64,000 bases of DNA, taken from positions 2,862,001-2,926,000 of the forward strand of contig NC_084682.1 of the NCBI RefSeq assembly GCF_028389875.1, given 5' to 3'. Shown in pieces: positions 14,401 through 27,227 of the stretch. A program made the translations under genes and the position numbers. Each line of letters begins with the position of its first letter. Position 1 is the first letter of the stretch. Under the pieces are notes generated by a model, which made no database searches, was not told the origin of the DNA, and saw only the letters and a list, made by a program, of their open reading frames with translations. Origin of the DNA: Rhea pennata (lineage: Eukaryota; Chordata; Aves; Rheiformes; Rheidae).

Positions 14401-17400
14401 GAGTTAGTAGTTTACCTAGTCTAACTCAAACATGGGAACAGACAACCTCATCACAGAATGTTAACTTTGTCATGATGTTCCTTTAAGCAGCCATTACTCA
14501 CTTTTGTGGAGAAGGAAAAAACCCCACTGGCACAAGACTGAGCTGGACCAAACAGACAAATATGATAGCCAGCTTTATTTCATGAGCCTTATGGTATTTA
14601 AGTGTTCTGGAGGCACTACCCACCCTCACCCTTCTTGATAGTAATTTTGTTATAAAAGAAATACAAAAGATCTTCAATTCACCTTTGAAGCTTGTCGTAA
14701 AACATCTACTACTACTTTTACAGGCAGACCAACTGTGATCTCCTTCATAGCTTCTATACACCATTTATAAGCCTGTGGAACAAAGTTACCAGCATAAGTA
14801 AGTGGAACTTCACTGTGTTGTAACATTAACAAAAATATTACTTGGTTCTGAGAATATACTGTCGGTATTTACATATCTGTAAAATTGCTTATGTTCGACT
14901 AAACTTGTTCAGCTAAGTCTTAAAAACAGATTTAAAATTCATTCTGCAAAGTTAATATTGCAAATAATAAAGAATCTATGTTAGTATAAAATAGTTATTA
15001 CAACAGATGTATTACCAGCTTTTACAGACAAAAGAAAAGTTCTATAATCTTTAAGTAACCCTTACAATTTCTATTGTGAAGTACAGCTTCCTGGTCAGTA
15101 TATTTACAAACTAAAAGAAAACTACAGTTTACATAGCAGTAACACTGGAGTCCCAGGCTACACAATATAGCTACAAAATGCTATTTCTGTTCTGCTTTTC
15201 ATTTTTGTCTACTAAAAAATAGATAAAACTGCCTTTTGTAGTATTTCACTTACAGGTAATTGAAATACACTATCAATCTATACTTCATCAATTCAACCTA
15301 TGTTTTATCATTTAGAAATGTTGTTCAAAGTACTGTTAAGAGTTCATAGGTTCTAACTCATAACAGCAAATAGAAACAAGTCAGTAAATCGAGTATTCCT
15401 CTAGTAGCATCACGTAGATACCAATAAAAAGATCAGGAATATTATCTAGAAAGATACAGCGAATAATGAGCATGAAACTTCCTAGCCAATTTCATCACCG
15501 GTTTCCTGGAGAAAAACAAACTAACCCTACTCACCTCGTCATAGTGACTCTTGGCAAAAAGCAGTGCACACAGCTCCCCATAGAGTGCTGCTTTGTTTGC
15601 TTGCTGACCATGTTTTGCAAGTTTGTCCATGTAAGACTGAGCTAGCTTGAATGTTTCTTCTCCCAAGTGATATTTACAGTTACCATTTCGAACATGCAGC
15701 AACCTTAGGAACATGTAAAGAGATTGTATAAATGGTTTCTGTATAAACCATTTCAATATACAGTAGTCCCATTGATCTATACTTGATATTATACACACAA
15801 TAGAACAGGGCTGTCACGACAAACACACACTCCATGAATTCCGTAACACAAAAAAGCTATTTAGAGAGTATTATTTCAGTATTCCATGCTTTGTGTCTCG
15901 CAGGACAAGACTTTTCTTTTTTCTTTTAAAAAAAAAAAAACATTGCAGATGTCAAGTGATTTTATGATTTTACATTTAGATGTAATTTTATATATTCAAT
16001 GCTCGAACCACTTTAGTATGGTGGCCTCGCATTACATTTTTCATACAATCCATTCTTCTCAACACTGATAGAATCCCATTTCTAAAACCAGTGATACACT
16101 GCCTTAAATCTCTTCTGCTTCCCTTCCAAAATACAGTAAACTGAAATAGACACAGAATAAGTACAGAGATAGCTAATTTTCACACATCTCTATGCTTTTT
16201 CCTCAGTCCTCAAGCAGTACAGAGTTTCACAAGTTATTTTGTGAGCAATTCAACCACATCCATTCTACATGAGAAAGTGTCATTTGCAAATAAGGAATGT
16301 TTTCTTCTGGTCTGTCAGGAAAGATGGGACAATATTGTTGATTGGCATTAATACTAAAGCACAATTAAAAAGTTGGGCTAAACACAGTCATGTTTTAAAA
16401 CATACTGAGCATTAGGCAACAGTGATTGTACTCTGAGATAATGAAAGAAGCATCTTTAAGAGAGAAAGGACAGCTTATCTTCGATTCTCATGACAGTTGC
16501 TTGGATCACACCTTTTGAATGGTGGAAGCAATGTGGTACCCACCTAAATGTTTCTAGGTGGGCAAGGCTACTGGAGAAATTTTGGATTAAATAGGGAGTA
16601 ACAGTACTCACTTGTAGCTACAAGATCCAACTAATTTCAGTACCATCCATAAGGCTTTGACCCTTAGACATCCACAGCAGAAGAGACTTTGTTGGCCCAG
16701 TTGACAATAATTCTAAGCAAAAAATCTCATCTTTCTCTCCCTCCTCTTGTTGCATCTCCTATTTTAACCCTGCTGCCTTTCGATTTGAAGGATTAACAGA
16801 AGCTTCAGGAAGCAGAACAGCCAAATGCAGACAAAACACACCAGTGATAAAATATACTCTTTCTCTAGGCAAGTAACAATTCTGGCTTCTGGTATTTATT
16901 TAAAAGAAAAGAAAATACTTTGGGAGTAAATTTAAGCTGATGCTTATTTACTTTAAAAGAGAAGCATTAGAAAAGTGCATTAACCAAACCTAAAGGGCAG
17001 AACTGTTCTCTTACCCATTGCAGGCTAAAGAACAGAGACAGGTGTACTTTTTCAACTGCAAATCTCTACCATTTAAACACAAGAAATTTAGGTAAATGTG
17101 CACAATGACCACATTTTTCCTTGGAAAAGGTCTCAGAACTAAATGTGATGCAGAAATGCTAAAGATTGAGTTCTTGGTCACAGGCAGAAAAACCATCTAA
17201 TATTCAAGTAATGAGAGACAGGAATTCAAAAGAAACTACATAGACCAAGTAATCAATTACAGCTTCCCAAGAGAGGGAAACACTATTCTGACTATGGCAT
17301 TCAATTGGGAGCTGCTATGCAATATGAAAAATACTCAGCCCGAGTCAAATGGAATGATACAGACTAGTAGGAATAGTACTGCAATTTAGATAAACACTCA

Positions 17401-20400
17401 GGAAAGATAATATCCAACATCTGGCTTCAGATGTTTGCTTTTTATTAAAAAAAAAAAAAAAAAAGGTAAACCTAACACAATCCTCTACACAAGCTGAATT
17501 TTGTTATTTGGGGTTTTTTTTTTTGAGTAAATCTCTTGTTAATCCAATGAAATTTTAGAAGATAAAGACAAAAGCTAGAGTAGAGGCCTTAGGACATTTA
17601 TGCTAATAACTATGAATGTTCTTTGTCTGTAATACTAGCCTTTCAGGCACAGCCTTTTTTTTGCAAAATAAAATCATTCTTCAAGAGCATACGAACCACA
17701 CATTTACACATCATCTCAGGAAGCCTAAAAACATCAAACTCCTCTTCCAAAAAACAGGATAGTTATATAAATCAAAACTATTATCAAATATAGAATAACG
17801 AATTAGAAGAATCAGATCTTGCATTTGTGCTTTGTTGTTTAACATATAACAAAAACAAGCAACCTAGAAGGAGCTTATACACAAGCAAGAAAGTAGTATA
17901 CAAGCTTGTAGAAAAAAAATCTCATATTTTCAAATTTTGTTGAGTTTCTCCATAATTTTACTGCCACTAGTGCAGCAAAGAAAAATCCCACTTATGCCCA
18001 GATAACATGAAACTTTCTTCACCTTTTTAAACTGCTTTCTATTAATAACACCTGTGAAAAGGCTAAATTTTCAGTTTCAGTCAGAATCTGCATGCTACGT
18101 TCAGATCAGTTTTTGTCATTGTTTGATTGTTTTTAATTAAAAGACAGCTTTCTGTCTCAAACTTCATTAGATTTGTCAGACTGCAACTAATACCTGTTCT
18201 GGAACAAAAGCTTCCTTTCCTCTTTACCACTAGCCTTAGGAACACTAATAGTTATCTTGCATTAACAAGATGGCCTCACTCTGGCTACAAGACAAACACC
18301 TAGAAAGCAAGCTAGGGAGTTGATTTCAGTGTACAAAAGTGATGCTTATGATGCAGCACAGACATGGTTAAGTATAACTAAGGACAGAAACACAGCAAGA
18401 TATGTGTGCTCTCCCTACAAACAGAAATTTAACCCTCAGAGTGCAATTGCCTTGCCACATTTCTTATTACTTCTTTCTTTTTGTTACCTCTACTAATGAT
18501 CTTGTATTTTGTGTTTGGCATTTTTTTTATTGCTTATTCCTTACAGCTTAACTGCATTTTTATGTATTTATTTGCCTATTAACACTCACCTGTTGAGGAA
18601 ACTTTTTTCAAACATACAGAAACAAAGTATCTGAAGAACCCCTGCATGCTTAACAACTACTAATCTTTGTGTAGCCCATGTTTTACAAATTGTTTATCCT
18701 ACAACATTCTTTATAACTGTTAAGTATTAATAGTTCTGTGGATGCCCGTGAAAGAAGGCATCTACTATCACCCTTAAAAAGCAAGAACAACAACAACAAA
18801 AAAGAAGAAACCAGAGGTTAGACTAGTTTTTAGAACAGTGATTTTTAATACTGTTGTATCTGCAAAAACCTTAGATTGTGTTCTGTTAAAATTCCATCTA
18901 ACTTATTTCTCCAACACAAACACAGTGGTAAAAACAGGATATTCTACTGCGGAGATTACATGGTCAAAACAAAAAGTTTATCTTACTGTCTTCTAACTTT
19001 GAAGCTGAGAATAATTATTGTTTCCCCCATAGAAAGGTTTTCAAATTTACATACTTAGCACTTCTGAAAGCGTTTTGCATTCTTTTCATTTGATACATTT
19101 CCAGTTGAACTATGCTGTTACTTGATTTTGAGATGCCTGAACATAAAGCAGTGTCTCCTCATTCATACCGCTGCCCAGGGGGAGTTAATGTTATATGCAG
19201 GCCATCAGCTTTCATTACAAGAACAATGAGTGTTTCTACGCGAATGGAATTAAGATCTACAGTTCAGAAAACTTCATTCTAAGTGCAATAAAAGTGCAAC
19301 CTGCTTGGATACTTGTCACAGACTGTATCAGCATAAAACTCATCTAGATAAACAGCCATAACGTTAATAGCTTTGACAGTTCAGTAAGGAAGTCATGCGC
19401 AAGTCTGATCCGACACATCTTATCTGGGAAAAGTTTATTCCTTAGATCTTTTACTAAACATGTTTGGTTTTTGTACTGTTTCCTTGTATTCCATTGATGG
19501 AGCTTCTTACAGTTTTGCTGACTTTCCACCCACTTTCTAAAGATCAGATTCACGTAGAACAAAAACAATCCAAAAAGGCTTCAGCATTTTCAAAGAGCTT
19601 AATGAAATACTGCATCAATTCAGCTTTACCTAGCTTGTATGACAGGCAGTTTTAAGCAGTGCTCTTTCATTATTAGCTATCAATCATAAAATCCAGCTAT
19701 TGTAATTGCACTTTTGAATATAACGGAGATACTACCACAGGCACAACTGGTTGCTACCAAAGTAAAAACGGAATACAGCAGCAGAAAGTCATTTAAGCTA
19801 TCATTAGGATCACACTGATCACACAAAACTCCAAACTTTAAACATGAAATGCTACAACATCGCTTAAAAGATGAAGGAGCTATCTGTCATCTTAAAGCTA
19901 TTCTCACAGCTCAATAAGCAATTAACGTACTATCTGAGCTTAACTAAGAGTCAGTAATTAGGTCCCTGTGTTATTCAGAACACAAAGGAGACAACTTCAG
20001 TTCATAGAAAAGCCTCAAGTTTGGACATCATTTTACTAGATGGGAAAGAACAATTCGCCTCAAAATATGATTTGGTAACAGTTCTGTTGAACACAGACAG
20101 TATTAGGAAAACTTTATCACTCGTTCCTTTTGAGAGGAATCTTCCAGGGCTGTCCAAGTGAAATTTGAATCTGAACAGAAGCCCCTGTAAACAGAACAGG
20201 TACAAAAACCAAACATGAGTCCTAAAAGCAAAAATTATTTTCCAAGTTGTAGATGAAGGTGTCCACAAGAATTGGACATTTGAACATTTACCTAAGTACA
20301 CAGTTAACTAGTTCAGCATAGACCAAGAGAACTCTTTGGATCTGGTATCAGGAATCTATGCTTTCCTTTTATTTTTGCATATTTGTATCATTTGCAATTG

Positions 20401-23400
20401 TATTTGGATTTAGTGAGTACCTTTATTAAATGTAACTTCAGCAAACATCAACACATGACATCTATTCATGAACAAAAAGCCTTGAAAACAGAGATACTGG
20501 ATCACTGTCGCTGGCCAACACCTGCTATCTACACTGCACTACATCGCAGAGAAGGCAAAACTGTTTTTCCACTGTGCTGCCAGTTTATAAGTAGGAAATC
20601 CAGGGATCTATGTAGAAGAAGCACTTCTGATCTTCAGCTCTAACTGGGAAAGTTCTTTGGTGAACCAGAATACTGAGGAGAGTATCTGAAGCTTGATGAT
20701 GCCAAGGCAGTTAGTAACATATACTAATCGTTATTTCACAGCAAAATGTATAGGAATTAAAGGTGAGCTTACCTTACGCAACACTCTACTGCACGAAACC
20801 AATGAAGTATTTCATCATGAAGGGTGCATAACTGAAGACAGGAAAGAAATACTTTCTCAGCATCACTGTACCATCCTGCATCCGATAGGAACCCCCCTGG
20901 AAATTCAAGAACAAACAGAATGTTGAGCAGCAATACACTATTTTCAGAGAACAATGGTTTGCTCAAAGCTTGTGAAAAGAGCACATTTGACATTTCATTG
21001 CAAATAAAGATAAAAACAGGAATACATGAGTTCCCTATTTCCCATATCAAAATACAGAAAGTCATTGCTAAACAACTTAGAGAGAAAAAGAGCGCAAAGG
21101 AAGCACACTTCTGTTTTTAAGTAGTAGTTTTACAAAATGTCATATAACTACAAACTATGCATGGGAACTCTGCCAAGAGTTCCAGTCCTTCAGTCCTGAA
21201 CTAACAACAATGAAAGAGGAAAGTGGAAGAATTCTCCTTCAGCTGAGGATGACTTTTTGGTATTAGATAGTTTTCCTACAAGTTTTCCATCAAGAAATGC
21301 TTACCAATATTAACAATACAAGAAGTCTTAACATTGTTTAGGTATCACATCTACAAACAATCCTTAGATCTTAAATATTTATAATAGTAAAGATAAGCCC
21401 TTAAGTTCTTATATATTAAAATCCAATATATTTTTCTTAAGACATCAAGTAGTTTTCTAAAAATTACATTCCAAACACACACATATTCTTTAAGATGAAC
21501 CAGTCATGAACACTGAAAAAAATTAGTATTAGCTTAACTGAAGCTTGCATGAAAGAAAGCGTAATACTTAATAACTTATCATCTCCAGTTACCTAAAACA
21601 AAACCAATCTGGATTGCTTTTTCTTTTACAGCAGAATCAGATTCTGCTATGTAGGAGCACCGTCTACTGAAAGAATAGGCAAGTACAGAAGCAACTTTTA
21701 CTCCATGGTCCATCAAAGCCTGAAAACAGTGATGAAGCAGATGCCTGGAAAAAATGAAAAGAAGAAAAAAAGAAAATAGAATTTGATTATATATAAATTT
21801 TTAAAATATTCTAATCAGTTCACTCTTGAGTAACATGAATTTAAGTGAGTAATGAATCAGAGAAAGAACTCCAAACCTCTCTCAAAGCAAAAACAGATGA
21901 ATACAAGTGTAATTTTCAAACCCAAGGCTAATGGATTACAGTTGTTGGACCATTCAACAAATAAGCGAGCATACACATAATTCTTTACAAGGACATCCTC
22001 CAGTGTAAGCAAAAAGCAAACAACTCACATTACTAAAACTAGTAAACAATATTTTCAGGTAAAACTTAGGGGGAAAGTCTCAGGTTTACCCTTACCCTAC
22101 AACTCCCAAAGACAGAGCACATAAACGAGCAGTGAGGTAGCCATAAACATCACGGATGTTAAAGCTCATTCTGATTACAAAGAATGGAATCTAAAAAAAG
22201 CCAGTTATGGGTATAACACCACAATGGAATATTAGAAGATAGGAAAAAAAATCTGTAAACTGAGGAGATCCTACCAATTTGTAACTATACAACTAGTATG
22301 AGCTAAAAATATCAGGAAATAATGACAGATCTGTAAGTTTTACTTAACTGTTCAATATGGGTTACAAAGGATAGGATTCTGGTTAGCCTAGACTGAATGG
22401 GATTACTAAAGAAAGCATTTGGTGAACCAAGTACCATAGACTGCTTGGTGCATTTATCGGTAAGTTCTGATTTTTAAAAATATTTTTTTTTGGGGGGGGG
22501 GGGGGGGGGGAGAGAAGGAGAGACATGAATTTGAAAGCTCTTCTGAAAGTCTGAAGAAATATTCCTATGTTTATCACATACGCTAGAAGACCAAGAAAAT
22601 TAGAGACATTTTTCAAATCCATAACCCAGACCAAGGGGTAAGAGCTGAAATGAAAATTATCAATACATTAAAATACTTACCTTTTATCTAAAGCTCGTAG
22701 CACCTTTGCAAAAACTTCTAGTTCACAAAATTCACTACCTAGCTGGCATAAGCGGCCCTGTTGGTAAAGCTGAAAGAAAAATATGAATATGTTTAAAAAC
22801 TTAAGACTCCAAGCTTTCACAGTAAATTTATCTTAATTCTAAAGATTACTTACAATGAAATCTAGACTTCAAACTATCGAACTACACCAAACTAAACATT
22901 AAAAAGTCATAGTTCCACTGACTCTACTCAAGAGCACTTTATAGTGTTAAAAAACTAAAAACTAAAAAAAAAAAAAAAAAAAAAAAAAACACCACAAAGA
23001 GTTCCGTTAATTAGTGGTTTCAAGTGTTTATCCACCAATGTATTTTCAAATGTCTACTACATCTATCTGCACCATCAAAACACTGCAACGTCTAAGCTTA
23101 AAAAGTTTGCAGATACTACAGTATACAGCTTCTTTAATACCAGATGCTTTGAATACATTTTTAAAATGGCACAGAACTTAACACACAACAGCACAAACAG
23201 ATTTTAGGAGACTTGTAGGTGGAAATATATGACAAAAGCTAGCCAGCATAAAAACCAAACAAAAAAATAAATAATGTTGTGATCCTAGAAAGCTCCAGCA
23301 GGCCTCTAGAGCAAAGGCTATAACAAAAACTAAGTAAACAAATAAAAAGGCTCACAAGTTCTGCAACTGGTGACTCACCAATACAAACAGTTAAAGACAA

Positions 23401-26400
23401 GGCATTAGTTCTGACCCCATTAACACTTGAGCTCAAAAAAATAATTCCTGCTTGAGCAAATGGGAAAACCCACATGAATCTACTTGCACATTTATTAAAA
23501 GCAATGGCTACTATTATGCCCAAAGTGATTTGTATCTGCAGATGAGCAAATATATCATTTGGTTTGTTCACAAAAACAAAACATGGAGACAGTTCATAAT
23601 GCAAAGCACAGCTAAGTTGCAGAACTTTCTGCTATACAATAGTATAAATACCAAGAGTTTACATAGATACAAAAGCAATCATTCAAAGATATGGCAGAAA
23701 AATCCATTGTGGGATATTAAACCCGGAGCTTGGAGTAGTATCTTGAAGTCTGTCAGAGGCACAATGCTGGATTACGTGGAACAGCAGATTGTTTCAGCAC
23801 AACCGTTTTATTTTAGGTGTTTATTTTAGGTGTTTAAGAGAGACAACCACTTGTTAAGAGTGCTTTACGAGATTGTATTTTTCTTTCTCAAAATAAGAAT
23901 ACTTTTATGAACTCCAGTGGAACAGAGACATTGTTTTTAAAGGAAGACAAATGCTGTGGATCCCATTTTTTCTTCCTGTGAGGCAGTAGCTCCCTGGGGA
24001 ACAGCAGAGACACCAGGATGTGATGTCTCTCACAGGCACTTGTCTCCAGATGTTGCATCTCTCAGTGCCGGCTGTTATTCAAAAAAATCCTAATCTTTAA
24101 TGCATGTGTTCCTTAAGCCATTCAAACAGAGTGTCCAGGACCAGTATATTCGTATCAGCAGTAAGACAGGCTGTATTATCTGGGCAGGTTTCACAGCTAT
24201 GAGCAACTTCCAAATGAGGAGTGCAACTACCTTTATATTAAAAAAAATGAGGAGTACAACTACCTTTATGGAAAAAAAAAAAAAGAAAGAAAAAAAAAAG
24301 ACAAGAGAGAAGAAAGTGTTATTTAGAAATGCTTAAGGACAAGAGACACATTTAATGAAAACTTTAATAAAATTCCTCTCAGAGTCTCAATAATCAATAA
24401 AGTTACTTCAGGAAGTAAGAACTGCAATATGTGGTGTCTTGCATCTGTTTCTCTTCCTTACCCGCCCAAGCAGAATGCAGACCAAGCGGGATTCAAAACA
24501 AAGCATGTGAGAACTTCCTTTCCATCCAGAAATTTAGTTTGGGTCAACTCTTATAAAAGCACATGACCCTGATTTTTACAGCACAGCAAGTTTGTTATTT
24601 TAACAACAGAACCTACAAAAAAAAAAAAAAAATCTTTGACCTAATAATGCCAATTGCCAGAAAAGAACGCTCTGCTTCTTTTAGCCATCTACTTCACCAG
24701 AGAAAAGGAAGCCTTTTAAAGCAGAGCGTAAGTCTACATACAAAGTTATTCAGCTAAAACGGTGCATTCTCCCTGTACTTTAAAAAGGTACAAATTTCTT
24801 CTGAAGCTATATCCTCTCTGATAGCAAAAGAACATCCAGTCCACTGTATTTTGTTTTGGTTTTTTTTTAAAAAAACTATTATTATGCTAAGTGCTTTCAT
24901 TTTCCTCAACACAGCTGTCTAAAGGTAACAATTTTAAGTCTCGAGACATTTTCTGGAAAAAAAAAAATATTGCCTAGCATTCCAGGCCCAAGACATCTTT
25001 CTGATAACAAATGAGAACATCTGTGAAAGAAACCAAGACATACACCTAGTTTACCAACAGTTAAAACAAAGTACTACCATATGTCCAATATTTAAGCTTT
25101 CAGCCAAGTATGTTAGTATTTTCCCTTATTATTCTGAAGAACTAACAACTAAAAGCACAGATATTACTCTGATACTAGTTTACCAAATACTACCCGTAAG
25201 ATCTTTCAGAATTAATATTACTTACAAAGTTAGATAAACAAATTTGTAAATATCCAATTACATGTGATTTTAAAATTCCTAATGAATCTTGATAAATGCA
25301 CTAGTTAAGAGGAGGAAAAAAACCCAACAAAAATTCTACAGAAACAAGGTAGCATCCCCTGACAACAATATCTACATATACTAATTTTAATATAGAAATA
25401 ATTATTTTAAGATTCATGTAGAATTTCAGTTCAGGGTTGCACATCTCTCCAATCCGGAATTAAACACTTGCACCATTCTAGCACATAAAGAAGTCTTCTC
25501 CCCTGCCCCGCACTGGTGTAACAAGAAATGCAGAATCCTTTGGATATTTACCACACTCTTCACCCCTTCCCTCCACATCCTGGCAAGCGTTTTTAATGGT
25601 ACTAACTGAGCTTGAAGTTTCTTGAAACTGTTGTAGCTGTTACAGCAAGATTTTTCAAATAAAATCTGACATGGAAATAGTGAGTAGACGTCATACCACA
25701 AAGCAATTCCAGGAGATTCAGTAACATTCATTTGTTCATTGAGAAGCAGTTGCAAGTACTTAAGAAATGGTTCTTGTTAAAGCTCCCGAGAGACAAGATT
25801 CCTGACCACAAGCATTGCTACATAACATGAAAAACAAAATAGCAATTCAAGAAAAACATCCCCTGACAAGAATAGCAGAGGTTTGGACTTCTGCTATAAC
25901 ATTTTCTTCTTAGGAAGAAGCGAATACCTTTTAGACTTATGCTAATTGAAGCTCAATGGAGATTTTTAGAACTACAGAAAACTAAGTAAGAGCCTGTGAT
26001 ACTACTTCCAGCTTCATCAGATCAGACTGTAACATTAATTCTGGCACTGAAGCTATAAATCAAGGTACAAATTTAATATATTGACTTATTATTACACATG
26101 CGTACAGTCAAACTGTTTTGTACAGCAGGAAAACCACTATAAACCTCCTCCGTGTCCAATGCTTATCATTTAATTCACAAAATTGATCTAAATATTCAAA
26201 AGCCGAGTATGGTGGTGTTCCCACTTAAACACAGTGATTATATTAACAGGCAACTTATATATTGCACTCTGTTCTATTGAAGTTCTTGCACATTTCTCGC
26301 TGGATAGATCAAGTTGAGCATGATCTACATCTTAGCAAGCCTCTGAAAATAAAGATACAAGCCTCTGAAAATAAAGATAAACTGTCAGCAAAAGCAAAGC

Positions 26401-27196
26401 AAAAAAAAAAAAAAACAACCCCCTCTCCCCCCCCCCAAAAAAAAACAAGCAACCTCAAACACAAAGAGGGAAAGCTTTATGATGTTTGCATCACAAGTAT
26501 TCTGGACTGTTTTATTGTGCACAACCACAAGATAGAAGATTTTCTTTCTAAATCTAGTAAGGAAAAAAAACATGGAGATTAAACAGTTTTTAAAGGACCC
26601 TCTAAAAGACAAAGTGTAGCATATGCAATTAAGAAAACATGCTCATATTGCTCCAGTTTGGAAGATAATTAAAAAAAATATGGAGATCAGGGTTTAAATT
26701 GTATATTCCAGGAAAAAATTAGAGATATAAGGAATTCCAAGGAGCTTCACAGTATACTTAATAATATCTTGGATCACCGCATGATGGAAATACTGTGACC
26801 ACTTTAGGAAGGCAGGTAAATTTCATCAACAAAAAGTAGTATTTGGGAAAACGTCTGGCTGTGACCACAAACTCTTTTCTCTACTTAACAGAGAAGGTAA
26901 AGAATTCTTAAGAGTCAGCAGTGCACAGAATGATGAGAGAGAGAGAGAGAGAGAATATGAAAGAGAGACCCCATTAATGAGTGATATCAAAATATTAAAA
27001 CAAAAACTTATTCCATCTCTCCCTCCTCCGCAGTTTAACAGGTTTAGAGAATAATTCAATTATAAATCTAGATATATAAGCATTTTTCTTAAATCCACCT
27101 CAAACCATCTACAAAGCTTCTGGAGAAGGGCTAGTTTCTGTTAGATTCTGTCAGGAATGGTTTAGGGCATAAAACAAGCCAATTCTGTAGCTCAAA

Positions 27197-27227
<31 letters not shown>

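Noticed and set aside
16539..16562. 8-bp inverted repeat CCCACCTA/TAGGTGGG in APPBP2 intron 4
   Set aside because: Too short to be significant and not near a splice site.
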